From SSF14 sp046331245 (GTDB lineage Bacteria > Actinomycetota > Acidimicrobiia > Acidimicrobiales > Microtrichaceae), in NCBI GenBank assembly GCA_046331245.1, contig JAXLRH010000005.1, forward strand, positions 124,001 through 188,000: a stretch of DNA of 64,000 nucleotides, read 5' to 3'. The notes beneath the pieces are model-generated. The model saw only the letters and a program-made list of their open reading frames with translations. It ran no database searches and had not been told where the DNA came from. This document shows, in pieces, positions 23,508 to 31,726 of the stretch (its first letter is position 1; every line of letters begins with the position of its first letter). The translations under genes were made by a program, and so were the position numbers.

Positions 23508-24725
23508 ATGACCGACTTCTCGCTCTCCCTCAACGAGGACCAGCTCCAGCTCAAGGAGTGGATCAACGGCTTCGCCAAGGACGTCATGCGTCCCGCGGCC
23601 GAGGAATGGGACGAGCGCGAGGAGTTCCCGTGGCCGGTCGTGCAGGAGGCCGCCAAGATCGGGCTCTACGGCATGGACTTCATGGCCCAGGGCATCGCCG
23701 ACCCCACCGGCCTCACCATGGTCGTCGCGATCGAGGAGCTCTTCTGGGGCGACGCCGGCATCGGCCTGTCCCTCATGGGCTCGGGCCTCGCGGCAGCGGC
23801 CATCGCCGCCAACGGCACGCCCGAGCAGCTGTTCGAGTGGGTGCCCCAGTGCTACGGCACCGCCGACAAGGTGCAGCTCGGCGCCCTCTGCGCCTCCGAG
23901 CCCGACGCCGGCTCCGACGTGGGCGGCTACCGCACCCGCGCCACGTACGACGAGGCCAAGGACGAGTGGACGCTCAACGGCACCAAGGCGTGGATCACGA
24001 ACGGCGGCATCGCCGACATCCACGTGGTCGTCGCCGTCGTCGAGCCCGGCATCGGCTCGCGTGGCCACGCCAGCTTCGTCGTGCCGCCCGGCACCGTCGG
24101 CCTCTCGCAGGGCCAGAAGTACAAGAAGCACGGCATCCGCGCCTCGCACACCTCCGAGGTCGTGCTCGAGGACGTGAAGGTGCCCGGCAGCTGCCTCCTC
24201 GGCACCAAGGAGCGCCTCGACGCCAAGATCGCGAAGGCCAAGGAGAACGTGTCGACCGGCGAGAAGCAGCCGGCCATGGCCACCTTCGAGGCCACCCGCC
24301 CCACCGTCGGCGCCATGGCCGTGGGCATCGCCCGCGCCGCCTACGAGTACTCGCTGCAGTACGCCAAGGACCGCCAGGCCTTCGGCGAGCCGATCATCAT
24401 GAAGCAGGGCGTGGCGTTCAAGCTCGCCGACATGGCGACCGAGATCGACGCCGCCCGCCTCCTCGTGTGGCGTGCCGCCTGGATGAGCGCCGCCAAGGTG
24501 CCGTTCAAGCAGGGCGAGGGCTCGATGTCCAAGCTGAAGGCCTCCGAGGTCGCCGTGAAGGCCACCGAGGACGCCATCCAGATCCTCGGCGGCTACGGCT
24601 ACACCCGTGAGTACCCGGTGGAGCGCTGGCACCGTGACAGCAAGATCATGACGATCTTCGAGGGCACCTCCGAGATCCAGCGCCTGGTGATCGCCCGCGC
24701 CGCCTCGGGTATGCGCATCCCGTAA
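23508..24725 (+). CDS. Acyl-CoA dehydrogenase
   Basis: 405 residues, ATG with GAGGTGA 7 nt upstream. The three ACAD domains are present: the helical N-terminus, the middle beta domain with LGALCASEPDAGSDVGGYRT and AWITNGGIADIHVVVA, and the C-terminal helical domain with QILGGYGYTREYPVERWHRD and IFEGTSEIQRLVIAR. The glutamate in IFEGTSEIQ is in the position of the catalytic base of short/medium-chain enzymes. It oxidises an acyl-CoA to the trans-2-enoyl-CoA with FAD. Chain length is not predictable. It stands alone between the M1 peptidase and the ABC exporter. Confidence 0.95.
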   Translation: MTDFSLSLNEDQLQLKEWINGFAKDVMRPAAEEWDEREEFPWPVVQEAAKIGLYGMDFMAQGIADPTGLTMVVAIEELFWGDAGIGLSLMGSGLAAAAIAANGTPEQLFEWVPQCYGTADKVQLGALCASEPDAGSDVGGYRTRATYDEAKDEWTLNGTKAWITNGGIADIHVVVAVVEPGIGSRGHASFVVPPGTVGLSQGQKYKKHGIRASHTSEVVLEDVKVPGSCLLGTKERLDAKIAKAKENVSTGEKQPAMATFEATRPTVGAMAVGIARAAYEYSLQYAKDRQAFGEPIIMKQGVAFKLADMATEIDAARLLVWRAAWMSAAKVPFKQGEGSMSKLKASEVAVKATEDAIQILGGYGYTREYPVERWHRDSKIMTIFEGTSEIQRLVIARAASGMRIP

Positions 24726-24753
24726 TTCCGGGCTGACTGTCAGGGGCTCGTCC

Positions 24754-24759
24754 TAGGGT
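24754..24759 (+). promoter_or_regulatory. -10 element of ABC exporter operon
   Basis: TAGGGT ends 9 nt before the ATG at 24769. CTGACT at 24733-24738 could serve as a -35 (15-nt spacer, short). Confidence 0.35.
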
Positions 24760-24768
24760 CGGTGGCGT

Positions 24769-25740
24769 ATGCCACTGATCCACGCTGAACAACTCACCAA
24801 GAACTTCGGGGACACGCACGCCCTCGCGGGCCTCGACCTCGAGGTCGAACAGGGCACCGTGCTGGGCGTGCTCGGCCCCAACGGGGCCGGCAAGACCACC
24901 GCGGTCCGCATCCTCACCACGCTGCTCAAGGTCGAGGGCGGTCGCGCCGTCATCGACGGCATCGACGTCGCCAAGGAGCCGGCGCGCATCCGCACGCGCA
25001 TCGGCCTCACGGGCCAGTACGCCGCGGTCGACGAGAAGCTCACGGCCCGCGAGAACCTCGAGCTCATCGGGCGCTTCTTCCGCATGAGCGGCAGCGAGGC
25101 AAAAGCTCGCGCCACCGAGCTGCTCGACCGGTTCTCGCTCGACGAGGCCGGCGATCGCGTGGTCAACGGCTTCTCCGGCGGTATGCGCCGCCGGCTCGAC
25201 ATCTCGATGAGCCTCGTCAACCGGCCCACGGTGCTGTTCCTCGACGAGCCCACCACCGGGCTCGACCCCCGAAGCCGCAACGCCATGTGGGACATGATCG
25301 ACGAGCTCACCGCCGACGGCATGACCACCATGCTCACCACCCAGTACCTCGAGGAGGCCGATCGTCTCGCCCGCGAGATCGTCGTCATCGACCGGGGTCG
25401 GGCCATCGCCAAGGGCACGGCCGACGAGCTGAAGGACCTCATCGGCGGCGCCCGCGCCGACATCACCGTGGGCGCCGACACCCCGGTCGACCTCGGTGCG
25501 ATCGTCACGGCGCTCGGCGCCATGGCGCGGTCCGGCGATCCGACCCTCACCGACGGCGTCGTGTCCGTACCGGTCAAGCCCGGCACCACGTCGCCGTTGC
25601 TCACCCGGGCGCTCGACGCGGCGGCCATCCCCGTCACCGACATCGAGGTGGTCCGGCCGACCCTCGACGACGTGTTCCTCACCCTCACCGGCCATGGCGC
25701 AACCGCCGACGACACCGACGAAGAAGGAGACGCGAAGTGA
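24769..25740 (+). CDS. ABC exporter ATPase, DrrA type
   Basis: 323 residues. Walker A is LGPNGAGKTTAVRIL near residue 37, signature FSGGMRRRLDIS near residue 137, Walker B VLFLDEPTTGLDP near residue 155, and the H-loop position is LTTQYLEEADRL (Gln where His is usual, as in the DrrA subgroup). A C-terminal extension of about 90 residues with DELKDLIGG and DDVFLTLTG is typical of the DrrA/daunorubicin-resistance family. With the overlapping permease it forms an exporter for a hydrophobic drug, lipid or similar molecule. The substrate cannot be inferred from sequence. Confidence 0.93.
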   Translation: MPLIHAEQLTKNFGDTHALAGLDLEVEQGTVLGVLGPNGAGKTTAVRILTTLLKVEGGRAVIDGIDVAKEPARIRTRIGLTGQYAAVDEKLTARENLELIGRFFRMSGSEAKARATELLDRFSLDEAGDRVVNGFSGGMRRRLDISMSLVNRPTVLFLDEPTTGLDPRSRNAMWDMIDELTADGMTTMLTTQYLEEADRLAREIVVIDRGRAIAKGTADELKDLIGGARADITVGADTPVDLGAIVTALGAMARSGDPTLTDGVVSVPVKPGTTSPLLTRALDAAAIPVTDIEVVRPTLDDVFLTLTGHGATADDTDEEGDAK

Positions 25741-26582
25741 CCGCAGCAACCGTCACCACCGGCGCGACCGCCGCACGCAACGCCGGGAACGGCCACGACG
25801 CCGCCTCCGGCGGGCTCGTCTGGGCGCTGCGCGACAGCTGGAACGAGGCGACTCGTCACCTGCGCGCCGTGCCCCGCAGCCCCGAGCTCCTGCTGTTCTC
25901 AACGCTGCAGCCCATCATGTTCGTGCTGCTGTTCAACTACGTGTTCGGCGGCTCCGTCGCCGTACCGGGCGGCGGTACCTACACGCAGTTCCTCATCCCG
26001 GGCGTGTTCGCGCAGACCGTCGTGTTCGGCTCGGCGTTCACCGGCATCGGCCTCGCCGACGATCTGCAGAAGGGGTTCATCGACCGTCTCCGGTCGTTGC
26101 CCATCTCCCAGTCGGCGGTGCTCGTCGGGCGCACGATGAGCGACATGGTGCGCAACGTCTTCACGTTCCTGGTGATGCTCGGCGTGTCGTTCGCCATCGG
26201 CTTCCGCTTCGAGGGCGGGCTCGTCCGTGGGCTCCTCGCGTCGGCGCTGCTCCTGGCCTTCAGCTACTCGTTCAGCTGGATCCAGGCGCTGATCGGCCTG
26301 TCGGTGAGCTCGGTCGAGGCGGCGAACTCGGCGGGCTTCATCTGGATGTTCCCGCTCACGTTCGTCTCGTCGGCCTTCGTGCCCACCGAGAACATGACGC
26401 CGTGGCTCCGCCGCATCGCCGAGGCCAACCCGTTCACGATCGTCACCAACGCGGCCCGGCACCTCTACGGGGGCACCCCCGTGGGCAACGGCGTGTGGAC
26501 CTCGCTCGCGTGGGCGGTCGGCATCACCGTCGTCTTCGCCACCCTCGCCGTGGGCAAGTTCAAGCAGTCCGCCTCCCGCTAA
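25737..26582 (+). CDS. ABC-2 permease, DrrB type
   Basis: 281 residues, GTG start overlapping the ATPase stop by 4 bases (GTGA). The N-terminus WNEATRHLRAVPRSPELLLF is the amphipathic helix of ABC-2 permeases. QPIMFVLLFNYVFGGSV is the first of six membrane segments, and DDLQKGFIDRLRSLPISQSA is the conserved cytoplasmic loop. FVPTENMTPWLRRIAEANPF is the ABC-2 signature before the last segment. It forms the transmembrane channel for the DrrA-type ATPase, probably as a dimer. Confidence 0.92.
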   Translation: MTAATVTTGATAARNAGNGHDAASGGLVWALRDSWNEATRHLRAVPRSPELLLFSTLQPIMFVLLFNYVFGGSVAVPGGGTYTQFLIPGVFAQTVVFGSAFTGIGLADDLQKGFIDRLRSLPISQSAVLVGRTMSDMVRNVFTFLVMLGVSFAIGFRFEGGLVRGLLASALLLAFSYSFSWIQALIGLSVSSVEAANSAGFIWMFPLTFVSSAFVPTENMTPWLRRIAEANPFTIVTNAARHLYGGTPVGNGVWTSLAWAVGITVVFATLAVGKFKQSASR

Positions 26583-26593
26583 CCGAGCCGCCG

Positions 26594-26627
26594 CCCCCCT
26601 GCCCCTGCCCCTGCCCCTGCCCCGCCC
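26594..26627. repeat. CCCCTG microsatellite, G-quadruplex-prone
   Basis: Four exact CCCCTG units at 26596-26619 within a C-rich run. The minus strand reads GGGGCA repeated, with five G4 blocks, a strong quadruplex motif. It lies 4 bp outside the left inverted repeat, mirroring the G-rich tract outside the right one. Confidence 0.7.
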
Positions 26628-26630
26628 TTC

Positions 26631-26683
26631 TCGTTCCGGCGTTGAATTTCGCCCCTCCGGGGCGTCACAGCCCGGCGGAACGA
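26631..26683 (+). repeat. Left 53-bp inverted repeat
   Basis: Begins TCGTTCCGGCG and ends CGGCGGAACGA, so its own ends are near-complementary (10 of 11). The centre holds CGCCCC-TCC-GGGGCG, a 6-bp hairpin. Matches the reverse complement of 27641-27693 at 47 of 53 positions. Confidence 0.85.
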
Positions 26684-26727
26684 CCCTTCTTCCCCTCCGT
26701 CACCCGTGTGAATGATGGAGACATCCC

Positions 26728-27657
26728 GTGGACCTGTCCGTCCTCGACCCCACTGCCGGCCGCCAGCACGGCCTGATCACCGCTGCTCAGCTGTCGATGC
26801 ACGGCTTCTCACCCAAGCGCATCCGCCATCTCGCCGGACGGGGATTCCTGATCCGTGCGACCGACGGTGTGTATCGCGTCGCTGGCGCACCGGTGACGTG
26901 GCGCCAACGCGTGATGACGGCGACCCTCGCGGGTGGTGAGTCAGCGCTTGCCTCGCACCGGTGCGCAACCGGGGTGTGGCGATGCGAGGGCGCCCGCCCC
27001 GGCGTGATCGAGATCGTGAGCGACCGCCACTTCCGCTGCCAGCACCTCGACGTGCTGGCGCACGAGTCCCGGGACCTCCCGGTCGCCGATCGATGGGTCG
27101 TCGACGGCATCCCGGTGACGTCCATCGAGCGGACGCTCATCGACGTGGGGCGGTATCTGCCACCGGCCATGGTCGGCGCCTATCTCGACCACGCCGTGCG
27201 AGCCGGCCGCACCACCTACGAGCGGTTCGAACGCCGGACCCAGGAGCTGGCTCGGCGCGGTCGACCCGGCATCGCGACCGCCCGGCAAGTGCTCACAGCA
27301 CGAGGCTTCGGCGACGGGTGGGGCTTCGAGCGCGCCATGCGAACGGCGATGCGCGAGGCGGGCCTGCCGGCGCCGACCCGGGAGCACCGCGTGCGAGTGG
27401 GGAAGCAGTCGTACTTCATCGACTTCATGTATCCCGAGGCGCTCCTCGGGATCGAGTGCGATTCCAAGGAGTGGCACACGCTGCCGTACCAGATCGACTC
27501 GGACCTGGCCCGGCAGAACGACATCCTCGGGGAGGGCATCCTGCTGCTGCGCTACACGAAGGCGCTCCTCAAGGAGGATCCTCGGCGAGTTACCGACCAG
27601 ATCCGCCGACACCTCGAGCAGCGCCGAGGGCTCGCATCCCTCGTTCCGGCGGGCTGA
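26728..27657 (+). CDS. AbiEi-like N-terminal HTH fused to DUF559 endonuclease-like domain
   Basis: 309 residues, GTG start with GGAG 7 nt upstream. Residues 8-90 (RQHGLITAAQLSMHGFSPKR and LIRATDGVYRVAGAP) are the winged-helix 'AbiEi antitoxin N-terminal' domain. Residues 90-200 are the AbiEi middle part (VTSIERTLIDVGRYLP). The C-terminus has YFIDFMYPEALLGIECDSKEW near residue 230 and LLLRYTKALLKEDPRRVTDQ, the DUF559 pattern. There the D...E-x-D arrangement resembles PD-(D/E)XK nucleases such as Vsr. Combined proteins of this type are common multi-copy genes in actinobacteria, with unknown role. It is bracketed by inverted repeats, and the last five codons lie inside the right repeat. Confidence 0.8.
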   Translation: MDLSVLDPTAGRQHGLITAAQLSMHGFSPKRIRHLAGRGFLIRATDGVYRVAGAPVTWRQRVMTATLAGGESALASHRCATGVWRCEGARPGVIEIVSDRHFRCQHLDVLAHESRDLPVADRWVVDGIPVTSIERTLIDVGRYLPPAMVGAYLDHAVRAGRTTYERFERRTQELARRGRPGIATARQVLTARGFGDGWGFERAMRTAMREAGLPAPTREHRVRVGKQSYFIDFMYPEALLGIECDSKEWHTLPYQIDSDLARQNDILGEGILLLRYTKALLKEDPRRVTDQIRRHLEQRRGLASLVPAG

Positions 27658-27693
27658 AGCGCCCCAGAGGGGCGAAATTCAACGCCAGAACGA
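27641..27693 (-). repeat. Right 53-bp inverted repeat, overlapping gene 3' end
   Basis: Reverse-complement copy of the left repeat with 6 mismatches. It includes the last codons and stop of the DUF559 gene, so the gene and repeat have evolved together. Its internal hairpin GCGCCCC-AGA-GGGGCG may also terminate transcription. Confidence 0.85.
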
Positions 27694-27712
27694 GGGAGGG
27701 AGGGAGGGAGGG
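27693..27712. repeat. AGGG microsatellite, G-quadruplex-prone
   Basis: Five exact AGGG units on the plus strand directly after the right inverted repeat. Five GGG blocks separated by single A form a parallel G-quadruplex motif. The convergent FAD oxidase stop follows within 5 bp. Confidence 0.7.
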
Positions 27713-27716
27713 CGCG

Positions 27717-29069
27717 TCAGTCGACGCGGCCGAGCTTGTCGTAGAGGTCGGGGAAGAGGCCGTCGGGGTCGAGCGCCTTGCGGGCGAGCTCGTAGGCGGG
27801 GCGGTCGTAGACCTCCCAGAAGCGCTCGCGGGTGTAGTGGTTGCGCCCGATGAGGGTCTTGATGCCGCCGAGGTCGTAGGTCTCGTTCTCGAGCAGCACC
27901 GAGTAGTCACGGTGCTTCTCGAGGTTGCGCTTGCCGTACACGGCGAAGTCGATGAAGAGGTCGCCCTCCGCGAAGCCGGCCCGCACGTGCGGGCCGAGCC
28001 ACGGGTACAGGGACGCCGGACGGTAGGGGACCACCCAGAGCGGCCAGAAGTCGAACACCCGGCAGTACCACTCCCAGAACTCGCCGAACCGGTTCTGCGG
28101 CAGGAAGATATCGCACACGAGGTCGGGCCGGCGGAGCACCCGGCGCATCAGCGGGGCGAGCTTGTTGGAGAGGCCGATGAGGTTGGTCGAGCCGAGGAGC
28201 CACTTGCCGAAGCGGCGGCGCACCCACTTCCACTGCAGCGGGGGGACGGTGGCCGTGAGCCAGTGGCATTCGGCGTCGTAGCGGAAGAAGTACTCCTCCG
28301 CCGTGAGGAGGTCGGTGTGCCGGGACTCGGTCGACCGGTAGTAGATGTGCTCGCCGACGTAGGACGACGGCGTGGCGCCGCCGGCGTCGTCGGTGAAGCG
28401 CCCGAGGCACAGGGTGAGGTGACGGGGCCCGTGGACGATGCCGTCCACGAGGTCGTGCTCCTGCTCGACGTCGAGGCGGCACGCCTCGGCGAGCGCCTCC
28501 TCGAAGTCGCTCATGCGCGTGAAGTGACGGTAGGTCATGGCCACGTAGCGGCCGGCGGGCACGAGGCGGAACGTCAGCTTCGTGAGGATGCCGAGGGTGC
28601 CGTAGCTGCCGTGCACGTGCTCGAACAGCTCGGGCGACTGGGTGGGGGACAGCTCGTGGAGCGTGCCGTCGCCGCCGATCACCTCGTAGGCGAGGCACGA
28701 GTCGTGGAAGCCGCCGTGCCGGAACGACATCGACTCGACCGAGCAGCCGGCCACGGCGCCGCCGAGCGTGATGCCCCGCAGCTCGGGCACGACCGTCGGT
28801 GCGAGACCGAGGGGGAGCGTGGCACGGACGAGCGTCTCGAACGTGACGCCGGGTTCGGCGGTGCAGGTGCGCGCCTCGGGGTCGATCTCGAGGATGTTGG
28901 TGAGGGCCGAGGTGTCGATGGACCGGCTCGAGAAGCGGCGGTCGCCCGGCAGTGGCACGACGTGGTGCACGCCTCCCTTGTCGATGTGGGCGACGGACCT
29001 CGTTCGCGCCGCCTCGGTGACGGCGGCGACGATGGAGCGGACTCGTTCATCGTGATTCACGCCCCACAT
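27717..29069 (-). CDS. FAD-linked oxidase, DHCR24-like
   Basis: 450 residues. The FAD_binding_4 (VAO-type) domain is residues 1-190: LEIDPEARTCTAEPGVTFET, TVVPELRGITLGGAVAGCSV (diphosphate loop) and HGSYGTLGILTKLTFRL. The C-terminal half, rich in aromatic residues (WEWYCRVFDFWPLWVVPYRP, HVRAGFAEGDLFIDFAVYGK), resembles the delta24-sterol reductase/DWARF1 group more than glycolate oxidase. Substrate unknown; a sterol or other isoprenoid is only possible. The start could also be the GTG at 29060 (VNHDERVRS). It ends 5 bp from the AGGG tract that follows the right inverted repeat. Confidence 0.85.
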   Translation of the reverse strand: MWGVNHDERVRSIVAAVTEAARTRSVAHIDKGGVHHVVPLPGDRRFSSRSIDTSALTNILEIDPEARTCTAEPGVTFETLVRATLPLGLAPTVVPELRGITLGGAVAGCSVESMSFRHGGFHDSCLAYEVIGGDGTLHELSPTQSPELFEHVHGSYGTLGILTKLTFRLVPAGRYVAMTYRHFTRMSDFEEALAEACRLDVEQEHDLVDGIVHGPRHLTLCLGRFTDDAGGATPSSYVGEHIYYRSTESRHTDLLTAEEYFFRYDAECHWLTATVPPLQWKWVRRRFGKWLLGSTNLIGLSNKLAPLMRRVLRRPDLVCDIFLPQNRFGEFWEWYCRVFDFWPLWVVPYRPASLYPWLGPHVRAGFAEGDLFIDFAVYGKRNLEKHRDYSVLLENETYDLGGIKTLIGRNHYTRERFWEVYDRPAYELARKALDPDGLFPDLYDKLGRVD

Positions 29070-29107
29070 CGTCGCGCGTGGAGCGGTCGCCGCGCGATGC
29101 TGGGTCG

Positions 29108-29305
29108 ATGTCCGACGCCGACCTGCTCTCCTTCGACTGCCCGCGATGCGCCGCCACGGTCAACGAGCCGTACTACGGGCCGTGCGTGTCGTGCCGCTCC
29201 CAGCTCCACGCGCAGTACGCGGGGCTCGGCCGTGACGACCTCGTGGCCGAGGCCTACGTGCCGAAGATGAACGTCACCCCGAATGCGGTGGCGCTCAAGG
29301 AGTAG
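29108..29305 (+). CDS. Small zinc-ribbon protein (65 aa)
   Basis: MSDADLLSFDCPRCAATVNE followed by PYYGPCVSCRSQL: two CxxC pairs (CPRC and CVSC) 14 residues apart make a zinc ribbon. The C-terminus DLVAEAYVPKMNVTPNAVAL is unlike common zinc-ribbon families, and I cannot name a function. GATGCT lies 6 nt upstream of the ATG, similar to the -10 hexamers before other genes. An in-frame ATG at 29078 would add ten unlikely residues. It lies between divergent FAD oxidase and convergent TetR, 6 bp from the latter. Confidence 0.7.
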   Translation: MSDADLLSFDCPRCAATVNEPYYGPCVSCRSQLHAQYAGLGRDDLVAEAYVPKMNVTPNAVALKE

Positions 29306-29311
29306 TGCCGC

Positions 29312-29887
29312 TCAGCGGATGCCGCGCAGGCCGGCCCACGCGAGCTGGCTCACCTCGCCGGCGAGGGTGGTCGAGTCCACCTCGACGGAGTTCGCCAGCC
29401 AGTAGCGGCACGCACCCTCGGCGAGCCCGACGATGCCGTACCCGAGGAGCAGGCGGCGCTCCCACGACAGGCCCGGCACGTTGATGAGCTCGGCCGCGAG
29501 CTCGGCGATCGACGCCTCCACGCGGCGGGCCTCGTCCGCGAACTCCTCGTCGCGGCGGGTGCTGTCGCCGAAGAGCACCCGGAACGAGTTCGCGTTGCCG
29601 GCGACGAAGCCGAAGTAGGCGATGAAGCCGAGGTCGATCTGCTGGCGGGGGCCGGCGGCGTCGGCCGTGGCCTTGGCGATCGTGTCACGCAGCTCGGCGC
29701 CGATCTCCGCCAGGAGCTCGAGGTACAGGGCCCGCTTGGAGGCGAAGTGCTGGTACAGCACGGGCTTGGTGACGCCGGCGGCCTCGGCGACGTCGTTCAT
29801 CGACGTCTTGTGGAACCCGTTGTTGGCGAACACGTCGACCGCGGTGGTCAGCAACTGCTCTCGTCGCTCGGCAGCTGGAAGGCGCAT
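29312..29887 (-). CDS. TetR-family transcriptional regulator
   Basis: 191 residues. The N-terminal HTH is canonical: RREQLLTTAVDVFANNGFHK, TSMNDVAEAAGVTKPVLYQH (recognition helix) and FASKRALYLELLAEI. The C-terminal ligand domain has several helices with no telling motif, similar in general arrangement to actinobacterial regulators of fatty-acid genes. The ATG at 29887 was chosen because the HTH starts within ten residues. TAACTT at 29898-29903 (minus strand) is 10 nt upstream. Divergent from the lipoprotein gene. Target genes unknown. Confidence 0.9.
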   Translation of the reverse strand: MRLPAAERREQLLTTAVDVFANNGFHKTSMNDVAEAAGVTKPVLYQHFASKRALYLELLAEIGAELRDTIAKATADAAGPRQQIDLGFIAYFGFVAGNANSFRVLFGDSTRRDEEFADEARRVEASIAELAAELINVPGLSWERRLLLGYGIVGLAEGACRYWLANSVEVDSTTLAGEVSQLAWAGLRGIR

Positions 29888-29972
29888 ACAACCGCCGAAG
29901 TTACCAGAGGCGCCCTCGCGCACCCCTGTCGAGGAACCCCCGGTGACCGGTGGCACCCGGGCCACCGGTCGA

Positions 29973-29978
29973 TAGCGT
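29973..29978 (+). promoter_or_regulatory. -10 element of lipoprotein gene
   Basis: TAGCGT ends 7 nt before the ATG at 29986. Confidence 0.3.
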
Positions 29979-29985
29979 TCGAGGG

Positions 29986-30450
29986 ATGACACGTCGTCTC
30001 GCTCCGGTGATCGTCGGGCTCCTCGTCGTCGGCGTCGCCTGTTCGAGCGGCGCGACGGCGTCCTCCAAGGGGTCGACCTCCACCTCCCTGGCGGCGGGGA
30101 CGGCGGCGAGCACGGCGGCGCCCACGACGGCCGCACCGACGGTGCCGCCGACCACGGCGCCACCTGCGGTCGCGGCGTTCCCCAACCCCACGGCCGCCGG
30201 CGCCGCCCTGTACAGGGCGTGGACCACCTCGAACCGGGTCGCCGCCGGGGCGCTGAGCCTGGCCCCGCCGGCGGAACTCGACAAGCTCTTCGCCGCGCCG
30301 CCACGCTCCGGCGCCAAGAACCGTGGCTGCGACGACGGCGACTTCGGCAGCGCGAACTGCTTCTTCGCCAACGACCAGGGCGGCGTGAACGTGGTGCTCA
30401 CGCCGGGCCCCGGTGGCTGGTCGGTGAGCACGATCGACCCCTTCGGCTGA
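29986..30450 (+). CDS. Putative lipoprotein
   Basis: 154 residues. RRLAPVIVGLLVVGVACSS is a lipoprotein signal (GVAC lipobox, C near residue 19). A 45-residue linker rich in threonine, alanine and proline (APTTAAPTVPPTTAPPA) spaces the domain from the membrane. The small C-terminal domain contains CDDGDFGSANCFF and WSVSTIDPFG, which may hold one disulfide. No family recognised. Such anchored proteins with T/P linkers are common in actinobacterial envelopes. Confidence 0.65.
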   Translation: MTRRLAPVIVGLLVVGVACSSGATASSKGSTSTSLAAGTAASTAAPTTAAPTVPPTTAPPAVAAFPNPTAAGAALYRAWTTSNRVAAGALSLAPPAELDKLFAAPPRSGAKNRGCDDGDFGSANCFFANDQGGVNVVLTPGPGGWSVSTIDPFG

Positions 30451-30511
30451 GCCCGCGATCGGGTTGCCCGCTTCGTTCAGATTCGGCGACTTCCGGCCGA
30501 TATGAGGGGCG

Positions 30512-31726
30512 ATGACCATTCTCACGTCGCCTCCCGTCCTCGGCACCCCCGCGCTCGACGATCGCCGGTGGGCCACCGTGAGCCAGTCGCGCGCCGACGA
30601 CGCTCGTCTCGCCGTCGAGTCCGCCGTCGCCGGCCTCGCCCTCACGGAGATGCCGGCGCTGCTGCTGGTCTTCGTCGCGTGCTCCCTCGACCCCGACGCG
30701 GTCGCCGCCGCGCTCTCCGACGCGGTGCCGGGTGTCCCGGTGGTGGGCTGCACGACGCGTGGTGAGATCTCCGAACACGGGATGGCCGACGACTCGGTCG
30801 TGATCATGGCCCTCGGCGGCCCCGGCGTGAGCGTCGCGACCGCGGCGGAACCGATCATCGACGGCGATGCCCGCGCCGCGGCGCGCGCCGCTGCCCGGTG
30901 CGCCCGTTCGGTCGCCGGTGGCGAGTCGACGGTGCTGATCACGCTCGCGGACGGCAACGGCATCGACCAGGACGACATCGTGCGCGGCGCGTACGACCTG
31001 CTCGGCCCCGTGGTGCCGGTCGTGGGCGGTTGCGCCGGCGGCGAGGTGCAGCAGGTCGACGCGCGCCTCTTCTGGAGCGACGGCTCGGCGACCAGCCAGT
31101 CGACCGGGATGATCGTGATGGCCGCGGTGGCGTCCGACGCACCCATCGGCATCGGCGTGGGTCACGGGTGGCAGCCGATGGGGGAGCCGCGGGTCGTGAC
31201 CTCGGCAAGCCCCACCGTCGTGAGCACGCTCGACGAGCAGCCGGCGCTCGACGTCTACCTCGCCAGCCACGGGTGCGGGGAGGACCTCCTCGACGACCCC
31301 GACGCGTTCGAGAGGTTCGCGCTGGCCCGTCCGCTGGGCGTGGCCCGCCGTGGTCGCGTGGAGCCGCGTTGCGTCATCGGCGCCGACCGCGTCGCGCGCA
31401 CGCTCGTCACGGCGGCCCCCGTCCCCCAGGGCGGTGTGGTGTGGCTGATGGAGGGCGACAGCGACTCGGTGCTCGACGCCGTCGACACGGCCGTCGGCGC
31501 ATCGCTGGCTCCGTTGGCGGGCGCTCGCCCGACCGCTGCGGTCGTCTTCGACTGCGGCGCTCGTCGCAGCGTGCTGGGCGACGAGGGTTCCCGCGCCGAG
31601 GTCGATCGCCTGGCCGAGGGCCTCGACTGCCCGATGTCGGGCCTCTACACGTTCGGCGAGATCGCCCGCGCCGCGGGCCGCACCGGTTTTCTGAACCAGA
31701 CGATCGTCGTGGTGACATTCGCGTGA
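30512..31726 (+). CDS. FIST-domain sensor protein
   Basis: 404 residues. The N-terminal FIST domain (about 25-220) contains LLLVFVACSLDPDAVAAALS, VPVVGCTTRGEISEHGMADD and VVPVVGGCAGGEVQQVDARL. The GCTTxGEI box is the FIST hallmark. The C-terminal FIST_C domain (about 235-385) ends MSGLYTFGEIARAAGRTGFL with the conserved F-GE motif. FIST domains are thought to sense small ligands such as amino acids and are usually fused to signalling outputs. Here the output is a separate GGDEF-EAL protein whose GTG overlaps this stop by 4 bases, so the two probably act as one signalling unit. Confidence 0.9.
   Translation: MTILTSPPVLGTPALDDRRWATVSQSRADDARLAVESAVAGLALTEMPALLLVFVACSLDPDAVAAALSDAVPGVPVVGCTTRGEISEHGMADDSVVIMALGGPGVSVATAAEPIIDGDARAAARAAARCARSVAGGESTVLITLADGNGIDQDDIVRGAYDLLGPVVPVVGGCAGGEVQQVDARLFWSDGSATSQSTGMIVMAAVASDAPIGIGVGHGWQPMGEPRVVTSASPTVVSTLDEQPALDVYLASHGCGEDLLDDPDAFERFALARPLGVARRGRVEPRCVIGADRVARTLVTAAPVPQGGVVWLMEGDSDSVLDAVDTAVGASLAPLAGARPTAAVVFDCGARRSVLGDEGSRAEVDRLAEGLDCPMSGLYTFGEIARAAGRTGFLNQTIVVVTFA

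Larger units (their letters stand above)
26631..27693. mobile_element. Putative inverted-repeat cassette carrying an AbiEi/DUF559 gene
   Basis: The unit consists of a left repeat (26631-26683), one gene, and a right repeat (27641-27693) in inverted orientation, 47 of 53 positions identical. No transposase, integrase or obvious target-site duplication is visible, and flanking tracts are C-rich on the left and G-rich on the right. I infer a cassette or domesticated mobile unit. The repeats may instead be terminator-like extragenic palindromes on both sides of an ordinary gene. Confidence 0.4.

Noticed and set aside
26594..27712. CRISPR-like short repeats
   Set aside because: The CCCCTG and AGGG tracts have no spacers and are simple microsatellites.
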